Origin: Eretmocerus hayati
Lineage: Eukaryota > Arthropoda > Insecta > Hymenoptera > Aphelinidae
Reading direction: 5' to 3'
Length of the DNA stretch: 64,000 bases
NCBI GenBank assembly: GCA_029851415.1
Contig: CM056743.1
Span: 24,714,905-24,778,904, forward strand
Under the pieces are notes generated by a model. That model saw only the letters and a program-made list of their open reading frames with translations. It did no database searches and had not been told where the DNA came from. This document shows, piece after piece, positions 11,648 through 23,105 of the stretch (positions are counted from its first letter, which is position 1; every line of letters starts with the position of its first letter). A program made the position numbers and the translations under genes.

Positions 11648-12764
11648 GATTTTTCCACTAATTATCACAGTTGGAACAAATGTTCAATAACTCATTAAAT
11701 TTTCAAACTCAGTCTGAAATGTAAAATCCACACAACAACACAAAACCCACTAATTAAAACGCACACTAACGCGCGAGACTAAAAACCCAATCAATATGTA
11801 AAAATTCTCCCAACAGAAGATTAGTTGAGACGGATCAGCTGTTTGACTAACGCAGAGAGATTAGAGCGTTGGGTCGACCGATCTTCCCCATCAAATTACC
11901 AAAATGATCGATCGCGTCTATCTTCCGCTACAGCATGACCCTAATGCGCCAAACATATATCACACAATTATACACGAACACAATTAAAAGAGCGTCGCGA
12001 GTTCCACTCCATTCGACTCCCGAAAGTGACCACCGACGAAATATATTTGATGGAGTATAATTCTATTAGCTATCGTATGCTATACGAGCCGTGCGAACGC
12101 CGAATACATGCGCCGCATATGCATCAGCTGACTCGCAGCTGAGCGGACGTATTCATAAGTGCGAGTGAGACCGCACTATACATGCATATTAGTAAAGGAA
12201 ACGATACGCTCACCAATTAGTCCGCGATGACTGCGTTGCGCGACAGCCACCTTATCCCCACTCCTTTGTAGTGCGCGCTCTTCCAGCTGAGCGCGCGGCC
12301 CGCAGCGGCGATGAAGACGAAGCAAGTTGGCGGAGAAGACAGCGGTGGCGGGGAGCGACGTCGACGTGACGTAGCTCTGGCTAGCAGCAGGTGATGGCGC
12401 GATGCGCGGGATAATACCCGGAAGCGCGCGAGAAAAATTCCACGCGGCTTACCCTGCTGCAGCTTGACTTGAAAAAGGTCACCAGCTGCTCGTCCCGATG
12501 CCGTTTTGCTGCTTGCTGCGGGGCCGGGGATGTCTGCACCTCGTAGACTCCGGTGCTGCACCAAGTCAGTACTTGAGGCCCAATTGGCCTCTTCGATGAA
12601 TTTGCTCGCGTCGAACACAATGTCCAACGGCCGCGAGCTCCTTTCTCTCCGCGCACTCACATCACTTGCACTCGCGCGACGAGATTCACTCGAAAACCCG
12701 CGATGCCTGTATTAAAAAACACAGAACCGAATTCAGAGCCCCAACGACGCTCTGCTACCAAAAA
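11648..12764 (-). other. BEL/Pao 5' leader
   Basis: About 1.1 kb separates the 5' LTR from the gag-pol ATG, which is long for the family. It includes a GC-rich stretch (12,240-12,660) open for about 147 codons on the minus strand but without an in-frame ATG. A donor-like GATGTGAGTG lies near 12,658, so a spliced leader is possible; this is inference only. Confidence 0.55.
12743..12760 (-). other. Candidate tRNA primer-binding site
   Basis: Four T residues downstream of the 5' LTR the coding strand reads TGGTAGCAGAGCGTCGTT. The TGG start fits pairing with a tRNA CCA end. I did not identify which tRNA. Confidence 0.65.
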
Positions 12765-13268
12765 TGAATGGGTGAAGCCCAGAATATTAATTATAGGATC
12801 GCGATGGGGCGCTCGAGGACAGGGCAGTAGAAGCTTAAATTTATAACACTCGATTTCTGTGAAAATAAAACAGTGGAATTTATTCACTTTCCGTTTCACT
12901 ACATTTGGTTAAAGAAAAAGGCGCGAGGTAAGTGAGGGGTGAAATTGCGACGCGGAGAGATCAAGTCGCGAAGAAAATGCGATGGAGCTCGCGGCACTGG
13001 AAATCGCGAGTTTGAGCTAGGCTGACAATAATTAGCCTGCTCGGTGGTCGGTGGTCAACTGCCGGTTCGCCGAAGCGAGATCGCCGTCGAGGCCGAGAGG
13101 GACTGCAGGAGAGCAATGTTGCCAAATTTCTAGGAAATTTGAATGCGCCAATCAGCAGGCATTTAAATCATACGATTTTAAGGGGAGAAAAGTTCATCGC
13201 TCTGCCTTGGCTCTCTCGTTCTCGAAAGCTCTGGAAATTTATCCGAATACAACCGACTTTCCCGAACA
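12765..13268 (-). repeat. 5' LTR of BEL/Pao element
   Basis: 504 bp, with the same termini as the 3' LTR copy. The right-hand target duplication AGGTG is at 13,269-13,273. The promoter for the element should lie inside; no TATA box was assigned. Confidence 0.95.
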
Positions 13269-16200
13269 AGGTGAGCTGCACAATATCATCGTGGACATTC
13301 ACATCTGAAGGAAACATCGTAAGCGCAAATAATTCCATCAATAATTTGATTACTCGTTTTTCTGAAATCGATAGAATTGTGGAAACAGGAAAGTCGAAGG
13401 TGTTCGAGTGATTCGAATAGAATAGGAACATAATGAATAGAAAAACAGAATTTTCTCCGAGCCTTCAGAAAAAAAGAAAATGTAAGAGATGAAATTTTTC
13501 CGGGCTTCGACAAAACAAATATATAAAAATGAAAATTGAAAAATTTCTCGGGATTTTGAAAAAACAAAAATATAAAAAATTATTTTATTTTTCAAAATAT
13601 TTCTCCGGAAATTATCGAAATTTTCCACCGTGAAGCACATCCTGAACTTGCCTTCATTCTTCTTAGTCTCACTTAGAGGAACGCTCAAACATACGCGCTC
13701 TCTACCAGAGCCACAGTCGTCTCCTCGCTGCCTTCAAAAACACATACGCGCGCGAGAAGCATCAAACAACGTGACACCAGAAAAGGGAAGGGGATTCTTA
13801 GTGATGCGCGCTCTCTCAACAGCCCGCAGTCATCTTCTCAAGCCCGTCGCGAACACACGTGCTCATAGAAGTTGAGCGAGTATAAAAACAGTTGACACAT
13901 GATGAGGTGAGCTTGCAGAATATTATCGTTGACATCGACATCTAGGAAAAACATCGTACGGGTAAGTAATTCCATGAATAATTCGATTGATCGTTATTTC
14001 TGAAATCAATATAGAACGAAAATATATTGGATAGAAATTCGAAATTTTTTCCGGGCACTCAATAAAAAGAAAATGTGGAGAATGAAGATTCAAAAATTTT
14101 TTGGAAATTGAATGAAAATTTTTTCCGGAACTTCGACAAAACAGATATATGAAAAATGAAAATTCGGAAATTTTTCGGGACTTTGAAAAAACAAAAATAT
14201 AAAAAATTGGTTTTTTTTTTCAAAAAATATTTCCAAAAATTTTCGAAATTTCCCACTCTGAGGCACATGCTGAACTTGCTTTAATTCTTATCAGTTTCAG
14301 TTAGAGAAACGCTCAGGCGTTGGCGCTCTCTACTGAAGCCGCATTCTCCCCCTCCCCGCCTCCACAGACACAGACACGCGTCGAGAAGCATCACGACACC
14401 AGAACAGGAGAGGGGATACTTAGTATCGCGCGCTCTCTCAACAGTTCGCAGTCTTCTTCTTGTGCCCAGCGCAAACACGCGTATTCTATGGGGTCGAGCA
14501 GGTATGACAAAAGTCGACGCGGAACAGAGTCAGCTTACAAGATGGCATCGAAGAGATCAACATACATAGAGGGCATCATGAAGGTAAGTGATTTCAACCT
14601 AAATCTCGAAAATCATTCTTTCCGAAATCATTAAAACTAAGAAAACGATAACGTCGCGAATTCCAATAGTTCCAATTATCTGAATGTATGTAACATGGAA
14701 TTTGAAAATTTTTTCCGGGGCTTCGACAAAACAAGTATATGAAAGATAAAAATTCAAAAACTTTTCGGGACTTTGACAAGACAAAAATAAAAAAAATTAT
14801 TTTTTTTTTCAAAAGATTTTCCCAAAAATTTCCAAAATTTCCCACTCTGACGCATATGCTGAACTTGCCTCAATTCTTTTCAGTTTCAGTTAGAGAAACG
14901 CTCAGGCATCCGCGCTCTCTACTGGAGCCGCATTCTCCCCCTCCCCGCCTTCACAGACACAGACACGCGCCGAGAAGCATCACGAAACCAGAAAAAAAGA
15001 GGGGATACTTAGTATCACGCGCTCTCTCAACAGTTCGCAGTCTTCTTCTTGTGCTCAGCACAAACACGCGTACTCTATGGGGTCGAGCAGGTAGGACAAA
15101 AGTCGACGCGGAACAGAGTCAGCTTGCAAGATGGCATCGAAGAGATCAACATACATAGAGGACATCATGAAGATGAGTAATTTTAACCTCAATTTTGAAA
15201 TTCACTTTTTCCAGAATTGTTAAAATTCAGGAAACGTTAACGTCAAAAAATCCAATGGTTCAGATTGTTTGAATATATGATACATGAAATTTGAAAATTT
15301 TTTCCGGGGCTCGACAAAACAAATATAAAAAAAATGAAAATTCGAGCATTTTTCGGGACTTTGAAAAAACGAAAATATAAAAAATTGTTTTTTTTTCAAA
15401 AAATACTTCCAAAAATTTTCGAAATTTCCCACTCTGAGGCACATGCTGAACTTGCTTTAATTCTTATCAGTTTCAGTTAGAGAATCGCTCAGGCGTTGGC
15501 GCTTTCTACTGAAGCCGCGTTCTCCCCCTCCCCGCCTCCACAGACACAGACACGCGCCGAGAAGCATCACGAAACCAGAAAAGGAGAGGGGATACTTAGT
15601 ATCACGCGCTCTCTCAACAGTTCGCAGTCTTCTTCTTGTGCTCAGCACAAACACGCGTACTCTATGGGGTCGAGCAGGTAGAACAAAAGTCGACGCGGAA
15701 CAGAGTCAGCTTGCAAGATGGCATCGGAGAGTTCAACATACATAGCGGACATCATGAAGGTGAGTAATTTTAACCTCAATTTTGAAATTCACTTTTTCCA
15801 GAATTGTTAAAATTCAGAAAACGTTAACGTCAACGAATCCAATGGTTCAGATTATTTGAATATATGATACATGAAATTTGAAAATTCTTTCCGGGGCTTC
15901 GACAAAACAAATATATAAAAAATGAAAATTCGAGAATTTTTCGGGACTTTGAAAAAACGAAAATATAAAAAATTGTTTTTTTTTTCAAAAAATATTTCCA
16001 AAAATTTTCGAAATTTCCCACTCTGAGGCACATGCTGAACTTGCTTTAATTCTTATCAGTTTCAGTTAGAGAAACGCTCAGGCGTTGGCGCTCTCTACTG
16101 AAGCCGCATTCTCCCCCTCCCCGCCTTCACAGACACAGACACGCGTCGAGAAGCATCACGACTCCAGAAGAAGAGAGGGGATACTTAGTATCGCGCGCTC

Positions 16201-16986
16201 TCTCAACAGTTCGCAGTCTTATTCTTGTGCCCAGCGCAAACACGCGTATTCTATGGGGTCGAGCAGGTATGTCAAAAGTCGACGCGGAACAGAGTCAGCT
16301 TACAAGATGGCATCGAAGAGATCAACATACATAGAGGACATCATGAAGGTAAGTGATTTTAACCTAAATCTCGAAATTCATTCTTTCCGAAATCATCAAA
16401 ACTAAGGAAACGATAACGTCGCGAATTCCAATAGTTCAAATTATCTGAATGTATGTAACATGGAATTTGAAAATTTTTCCCGGGGCTTCGACAAAACAAA
16501 TATATAAAAAATAGAAATTCAAAAATTTTTCGGGTTTTTGAAAAGACAAAAATAAAAAAAATTATTTTTTTTTTCAAAAAATTTTCCCAAAAATTTCCAA
16601 AATTTCCCACTCTGAGGCATATGCTGAACTTGCCTCAATTCTTTTCAGTTTCAGTTAGAGAAACGCTCAGGCATTCGCGCTCTCTACTGAAGCCGCATTC
16701 TCCCCCTCCCCGCCTTCACAGACACAGACACGCGCCGAGAAGCATCACGACACCAGAAGAGGAGAGGGGATACTTAGTATCGCACGCTCTGTCAACAGTT
16801 CGCAGTCTTCTTCTTGTGCCCAGCGCAAGCACGCGTATCCTATGGAGTCGAGCAGGTATGACAAAAGTCGACGCGGAACAGAGTCAGCTTGCAAGATGAC
16901 ATCGAAGAGATCAACATACATGGAGGACATCATGAAGGTGAGTAATTTCAACCTTAATTTTGAAATTCACTTCTTCCAAAATTTAG
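13269..16986 (+). repeat. Tandem exon-like array, part 1
   Basis: Units repeat every 588-591 bp (the CCCACTCTGAGGC anchor recurs at about 14,251, 14,840, 15,428, 16,016 and 16,607), preceded by diverged units at about 13,270 and 13,621. Each has an AT-rich half with T and A runs, a CTTATCAGTTTCAG acceptor-like site, an exon-like segment of about 283 bp in the units measured, and a donor-like GTAAGTG or GTGAGTAA. In the third unit (end about 15,171) the donor is changed to ATGAGT. The first and fourth of the five alike units resemble each other most, as do the second and fifth, which suggests a three-unit higher-order repeat. Frames of about 100 codons in some units are broken in others, and 283 is not a multiple of three, so a chain of coding exons is unlikely. 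Confidence 0.85.
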
Positions 16987-17081
16987 TAATTTAGAATTTT
17001 GTCGATCTTGAGGGACTTTTGTGGCGAAGAATTGATGGAAAAATTCCTCACTTCGGCATGACAGAAAGACTTTTATTCTTT

Positions 17082-17122
17082 CGACGTTTCGTCTACTTGG
17101 TTTGTAGACCTCATCAGGACAG
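17082..17122 (-). ncRNA. Hammerhead-like ribozyme core of Penelope element
   Basis: The minus strand reads CTGATGAG, then a perfect 6-bp stem II (GTCTAC ... GTAGAC), then GAAAC. These are the conserved hammerhead core segments in correct order. A helix GAAAGA/UCUUUC and a GUC follow and could form stem III and the cleavage triplet. Stem I does not pair convincingly in this copy. Hammerhead motifs are known in Penelope-like elements, which supports the call; activity is uncertain. Confidence 0.7.
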
Positions 17123-17413
17123 TTTCTATAATTAATGTCACCAGTTTTAAAATCACATCATCACACTAAATATATCACGATTATGAAAATCACTAATACT
17201 ACTTACAAGTTAAGACATATAAAATACAAATTCGAGATCGAACGTACTCATTGTGAGCATCGTCCGTCTCTTGTCAAAACAAATGGTACTGTGAGCTGTA
17301 TTGTGTCGATCACCTGTAATTGATGGCTATTGACTGGCATGTATCTATATATATTCTGTATATAATAGCGAATAATACTAACGGAAGAAGTGGGGACACA
17401 CATTAGAGACAAT

Positions 17414-17858
17414 TCAAAGAGTCGATATTAGTGGTACATAAATCTTGTTGAGGTTTTGGACATCTTCTTTTTTATTAATGCATGTCTTATCACGGTTGAT
17501 GTGAATCATCTCAGAGATGATTCGTTTGTAATATCTAGGCTCTAAATCACAGATCTCTACATCGTCCCAATTGAAATCATGGTTCAAATCTTGTTTATGC
17601 ATAGATACAACGGATTTCTTATTTTTGTTAGTTTTGTGTTCAAGAATGCGTGCAGATAAGGCCCTTTTGGTCTCACCAACATAAGAAGCAGTACAATTAT
17701 TACACTTAAATCTATACACTACACCTGTATTTTCCAATTTTCCCAGACAATCTTTACCCAATCGAATGTAATTCTTCAATGTACCAGAAATGCTCGGAAG
17801 CGCCAAAATAGAAAAACTTTTGAAGAGTGAAGAGCATTTTTCAAAAAAGCCGGCTTTT
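17414..17858 (-). pseudogene. Penelope-like C-terminal GIY-YIG endonuclease fragment
   Basis: About 147 codons, with a cysteine-bearing lead-in (VYRFKCNNCTASYVGETKR) that matches the GIY-YIG module of Penelope-like elements, followed by an RILEH segment and a lysine-rich stretch. The known role is target nicking during retrotransposition. The reverse transcriptase upstream is missing, so it is a dead 5'-truncated copy. The open frame runs on past the break to 17,953, into antisense array sequence; that fused N-terminus is accidental. Confidence 0.85.
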
Positions 17859-19690
17859 AGAGAGGGGATACTGGATGATGCGCGCTCTCTCAACGGCCCG
17901 CAGTCATCCTCTGGAACCCGTCGCGAACACACGTGCTCTATGCGGTTGGGCAATCATAAGAAGAGTCAACGGAAAATGAGGTGAACTTGCAAAATATCAT
18001 CGTGGACACACAACATTTATAGAATGGCTGAAGGGTGAGTAATTCGATCATTTATTCAATTACTTGTTTTTCCTTGAATCGTTAGAGTTACGAGAACATA
18101 AACGTCGAGAGTTTTGATGATCTAAATAGATGAAAGATACAATGAAAAAATTTCAAGATTTCGTCCGGGGCTTTGAACACAAAGATATGAAATATAAAAA
18201 TTAGAAATATAAAAAATTGATTTTTTTTGAAAATTTTCCCCAAAAATTTCCGAAATTTCCCACCATGAGACAATTCCTGAACTTGCTTTCATTCTCATCA
18301 GTTTCAGTGAAAGAGACGCTCAGATATACGCGCTCCTTATCGGAGCCGCAATTTTCCCCTCGCTGCCCTCGCAGACACACTCGCATCGAGAAGCGACAAC
18401 GTCACACCGAAAAAGAGTGGGGATACTTAATGATGCGCGCTGTCTCAACGGCCCTCAGTCATCATCTAGAGCCCGTCGCGATCACACGTACTCTATCAAG
18501 GGGGGCAATCATAAGAAGAGTCGAATAAAATGGAATACACTGGCAGAATACCATCGTGGACATCAACAGTCATAGAAGGTGAGTAATTGCATCATTAACT
18601 CAATCACACGTTCTTCCTCAAATCGTTAAAGTTGTAATATCGTAAACGTCGAGAATTTTGATGATCTGAATAGATTAAAGATTTAATGAAAACATTCCAA
18701 GATTTTGTCCGGGGCTTCGAAAACAAAGAGATAAGAAATAAAAAATTGAAAATTTTTACGGGATTTTGAAAAAATAAAAATATAAAAAATCGATTTTTTT
18801 TCGAAAAATTTTCCCGAAAATTTTCGGAATTTTCCACTCTGAGACACATCATGAGCTTGAGTTCATTCTCATTAGTTTCAGCGGAAGAGACGCTCAAACA
18901 TAGGCGCTCTCGACCGAAGCCGCAGTTTTCCCCTAAATAGCCTCACAGACACACGCATCGAGAAACGACAACGTCACACCGAAAAAGAGCGGGGATACTT
19001 AATGATGCGCGCTCTCTCAACGGCCCTCAGTCATCCTCTGGAGCCCGTCGCGATCACACGTACTCTATGAAGGTGGGCAATCATAAGAAGAGTCAACGAA
19101 AAATGAGGTGAGCTTGCAGAATATCATCGTCGACACACAACATTTATAGAATGGCTGAAGGGTGAGTAATTCGATCATTAATTCAATTACTCGTTCTTCC
19201 TCGAATAGTTAGGGCTTCGAAAACGAAAATAAAAGAAATAGAAATTCGAAATTTTTACGGGATTTTAAAAAAACGAAAATATAAAAAATTGTTTTTCTTT
19301 CGGAAAATGTTCCCAAAAATTTGCGAAATTTTCCACTCTGAGAAAATCCCTGAACTTGCCTTTATTCTAATCAGTTCCAGTGGAAAAGACGCATAAGCAT
19401 ACGTGCTCTCTCCCGGAGCCGCAGTTCTCCCCTCGCTGCCTGCACAGACACACATAGGCGACGAGTAAGATCAAACAACATGTCAACAGAAAAATAGAAG
19501 ACAATTGGTGATACGCGCTCTCTCAGCAGCCCACAGTATAGCCCTTTACACGGTCACGAACATTCGTACGCCAAAGAGGAAATCAAGTCCAAGAAAATCC
19601 TATGTAGATATATAAGAAGAACTTATAAAATACCATCATGAACATTGACCTCTACTACACAATAATGGAAAGGTGAGTAATATCTATCAA
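17859..19690 (+). repeat. Tandem exon-like array, part 2 (diverged units)
   Basis: A partial unit starts at 17,859, followed by units anchored near 18,260, 18,834 and 19,333, spaced about 574 and 499 bp. They are more diverged than 14,251-16,986. Donor-like GTGAGTAAT sequences are kept near 18,034, 18,579, 19,162 and 19,673, and acceptor-like CAG sites follow T-rich tracts. The final unit ends at about 19,690. Confidence 0.8.
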
Positions 19691-20439
19691 AACATTATTT
19701 CCCATGTTCTCTAAAATTGATAATAGAACCAAACATCAAAATACAAACCAATTCCGAAATTTTATAAAATCATGTACATGATAAATAAAAATTCAATTTT
19801 TTTCCGAAATAAAATCGAGGAGTGAATTAGATTTCCATAGTCCCAATCGAAACTGATGAGTTACCTCCAAAGACAGAATTTCCGGGCTCTACGATTCCAA
19901 TTATTAAGTTTCTCCACAATAGAGATATCTTGCAATATCACAAAATTCAGTCGAATTGACAACTCATCCATTAAATTGACCCCAATGGGGAGTTCAGTTT
20001 CATACCAAGGTCTATCATCCCACAGGCATCCAGTTATCAAATGTGAGAATCACCCAGTGGAGGATTTACAAAAAGTTTTCAACTCAACGTGTTACAACCG
20101 TTCCAGAAAGATTAACAAAATCAAAACTACAGTAAGATGGCATGGATCCAAGCACAAGAAAATCACAAAAATCACATAAAACAAGGGAATCCATAACACC
20201 TCTGGAATCGAATCAACTTCCGAAGACATCAAATGTGAGTTTCATGTATCAACCCGTGTCACTCCTTATTCTAAAATATGTATAGAATTTTAATTAGATA
20301 TAGCTCTATGGAAATTTTTCGAATATCATGATTCTATGAAATCGTCGTCAGAACATTAGATTGATTAGTTTTTCAGAGAACGTAAGCACATAATAGCCTT
20401 TACTTCTTTACTAAATTGGTATGCATGGTATCACAAATG
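19691..20439. other. No recognised gene; 108-codon open frame
   Basis: A plus-strand frame at 19,856-20,179 begins with ATG (MSYLQRQNF) and is basic at its C-terminus. No domain, signal peptide or splice context supports it. An in-frame TGA sits just before the ATG. Confidence 0.3.
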
Positions 20440-20725
20440 TATCCTTGATCTTACAATTTAATTTGAGGCTAATTTCAATTAAGAAAAAAATCAAATCATC
20501 TTCGTCACACATCTCAACAAATGATTCCCAACAATACACATCTCTTACATATCCAAGTGCAATCGAATACGTTTACAAGTTGTAACAGGACTGTATGATG
20601 CCATGGCTCACATAGAGATCGAGACTATCATCTCTGAGATCGACATACTACAATCTCCTGTTGCCAAGCTGCTGTAAATGTAGGGTATTCTTCCAAAAAA
20701 ACAACACAACACACTTACACCACTC

Positions 20726-20850
20726 TTCGGAAACATGTTGTTGGATTTCCTCTGATCTGAGCGCCGCTTTGGTCCCGACACTGGTAAACCAAATCGACGG
20801 GTTAGTCTCATCTGATCATGTCTCCTTCAACCTCTGTGATGGAGAGTTAC
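20726..20850. ncRNA. Conserved 125-bp core, copy 1 (possible structured RNA)
   Basis: The core has 5 substitutions and no indels against copies 2 and 3 (21,958-22,082; 22,981-23,105), although flanks of copy 1 are hard to align. On the plus strand TTTGGT (20,768-20,773) can pair with ACCAAA (20,788-20,793), and CCCG (20,774-20,777) with CGGG (20,798-20,801), an H-type pseudoknot arrangement. On the minus strand all copies open with MRLTRRFGLPVSGPKRRSDQ in a 60-67 codon frame. Whether RNA, peptide or gene conversion explains the conservation is unknown. Confidence 0.4.
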
Positions 20851-21957
20851 ATTTACACTGAAACGATATACACGGACCGATTCACACTCAATCCCATTCC
20901 ATATCACACAACGAAGATGATAGATCGATATTTCTGTTCATTTCAATAAAATCTTCCGCAAATATCACCAGTGGTTATAAAATATAGATCAAGGTATTGT
21001 TAAAACGGTAATTAGTGCGTTCCTAGAATCGTATATCAAATATCCATAATTTCATTTATATATTCGTTTGTTATCGAATATGATTGAGGATTATCATTGA
21101 TCAATGTAGTGACTCCCATATACGTTTCTCAATATTCAATCTTTTGTTATGACAATTCTCATTCAATTTGTACGATGAATCAATTTTATCAACAAAACGG
21201 CAACATACGCCTCCCATACGATTGTATATCATTACTCCCTCTATTATAAGTAATCAGGATGTAAGCCTATAATTGTAATAATGTATGATGAAACTTTTGT
21301 TTAGAATATCACGTTCCATACTCTATATGTAAATATGTTCAATATGGATTGTATCAATATCTGAATCTCCTGAAACTCGGTAAATAAAATCAAATGGTTG
21401 GGGAAATTGCCCCAACCATCCCCGTGTCGATTCATTTACTATAGAATAAGCATTCGAAAGAAGTACAACTCATTAAGCGATATTTTCGTACAATCTTCAA
21501 TCGTACATTCTTTCAATCTCGAGTTAAATCATATGCTATTCATTATGAAATTCATACGAATTTTCAAAAAGAGCATAACTGACTTTTTCAATATATTGAA
21601 GAATTTTGAGTACTGATTTCAGCTCATCTTGAATCAATTTCAAATCATTGAGAGAAACATATATGAATCCACTATCACTTAACAAGATGAAATCATCGTC
21701 CCAATTTCATCAAAGAGTAAATGCATTCAAGTAACCTTCATTAACAGGATCCAATTCAAAACTTTGCTGATTACATATCGATTCAACTCATCCTCGTCAT
21801 ACTTACTCGAAACTACCACACCACACTTTTACGAGTTGCAACAGCACATAATGTCTTGGCTCATATGGGAGTTGGGTTTCTCATTCCCGAGTGCGACAGA
21901 GTGTGACTCCCTGTTGCCCAGCTATTGTAAAACATCAACACAATACTAACGCAACTC

Positions 21958-22082
21958 TTCGGAAGCATGTTGCTGGATTTCCTCTGATCTGAGCGCCGCT
22001 TTGGTCCCGACACTGGTAAACCAAATCGACGGGTCAGTCTCATCGGATCATGTCTCCTTCAACCTCTGTGATGAAGAGTTAC
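21958..22082. ncRNA. Conserved 125-bp core, copy 2
   Basis: Identical by eye to copy 3. The pairing elements TTTGGT/ACCAAA and CCCG/CGGG are retained. The minus-strand frame here is 60 codons. Confidence 0.4.
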
Positions 22083-22980
22083 AATTTCACTCTGAACATA
22101 AAACACTCCCCAGTTTCAACTCAATTCCACATCATAAACACAAATCGAGGATGATGGATATCGAAGTCATTTCATCGAATCGAAGACTCCTCGAAAATTC
22201 GAATCTTGCGACGTAAATGCTCAATATGAAAACAAAGAACTTTCCTGATGAATGAATTCCCAATAATTAATCTTAATGACCGCGTAGCAAAAACTATCAC
22301 GATGCATCAATTCAATTCTTCCCTCACGATTGCATCAAGCGAGTGATATTGGATTCATTAATAAAAGTCATTTTTAATACTCTATACGATACCGTTCCTC
22401 AATGTCAATTATCTATCCCTAAATCTCATGAAAATCACTTAAATCATAAACTGGTCCAGAGAATTCTCTCAACCACTCCCCAATAAAAATGACGCCCTCT
22501 AATGTAAACATACAATCTTTAATTGAACATTCTTTCAATCTCAAGTCAGAAAATATTCTAATCATCATTAGATTTCTACAAATTTCCAGAAAAAGCATAA
22601 CCGAATTTTTGAATAGATTGGGAAATTTTAAAAACCGATTCCAGCTCAAATTGAATTAAATTACGAATCATTTGGAAAAATAAATATGAATCTACTATCA
22701 CTTGACAAAATAAAGTCATTGTCCCGATTTCATCAAAAAGTAAATACATTCACGTGATTTTTATCAACAGGATCCAATTCGAAGCTTTTTTGATGAGAAA
22801 TATATTCAACTCATCCTCGTTATACTCACTCGAAAATACCACACCACACTTTTACGAGTTGCAACAGCACATGATGCCTTGGCTCATATGGGAGTTGGGT
22901 TTCTCATTCCCGAGTGCGACAGAGTGTGACTCCCTGTTGCCCAGCTATTGTAAAACAACAACACAATACTAACGCCACTC

Positions 22981-23105
22981 TTCGGAAGCATGTTGCTGGA
23001 TTTCCTCTGATCTGAGCGCCGCTTTGGTCCCGACACTGGTAAACCAAATCGACGGGTCAGTCTCATCGGATCATGTCTCCTTCAACCTCTGTGATGAAGA
23101 GTTAC
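22981..23105. ncRNA. Conserved 125-bp core, copy 3
   Basis: Identical by eye to copy 2, as expected from the recent 1,023-bp duplication. The comparison with copy 1 is the informative one. Confidence 0.4.

Larger units (their letters stand above)
4917..13268 (-). mobile_element. Intact BEL/Pao LTR retrotransposon
   Basis: An 8,352-bp element with two 504-bp LTRs in direct orientation, a primer-binding site next to the 5' LTR, a polypurine tract abutting the 3' LTR and one uninterrupted gag-pol frame, all on the minus strand. LTR ends read TG...CA on the coding strand. A 5-bp target-site duplication AGGTG flanks it, as expected for BEL/Pao integrases. By eye the LTRs differ at about nine positions in 504 (about 98% identity), so insertion was recent. 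It sits inside the first unit of the tandem exon array. Confidence 0.96.
16987..17858 (-). mobile_element. 5'-truncated Penelope-like retroelement
   Basis: Array homology stops near 16,987 and resumes mid-unit near 17,859. Between them, on the minus strand, lies the end of a Penelope-like ORF with a GIY-YIG endonuclease domain, followed by about 400 bp of 3' sequence carrying a hammerhead-like core. The reverse transcriptase part is absent. The flanking unit lacks its first half, so the insertion came with a deletion or rearrangement. Confidence 0.8.

Noticed and set aside
12217..12660. 147-codon frame in the BEL leader as a separate gene
   Set aside because: No ATG start in frame and GC-rich composition alone keeps it open. 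Treated as part of the leader.
14320..16405. Plus-strand frames of about 105 codons in two array units
   Set aside because: They start at TTG, are stopped or shifted in the neighbouring units, and a stop lies just upstream. No consistent protein is encoded across units.
14059..18897. Many minus-strand open frames rich in Phe, Lys and Ile, repeated in each array unit (for example beginning MCLRVGNFENFWKYF)
   Set aside because: They arise from the A- and T-run intron-like half of each unit. They change length at each T-run indel and have no domain, so they are by-products of repeat composition.
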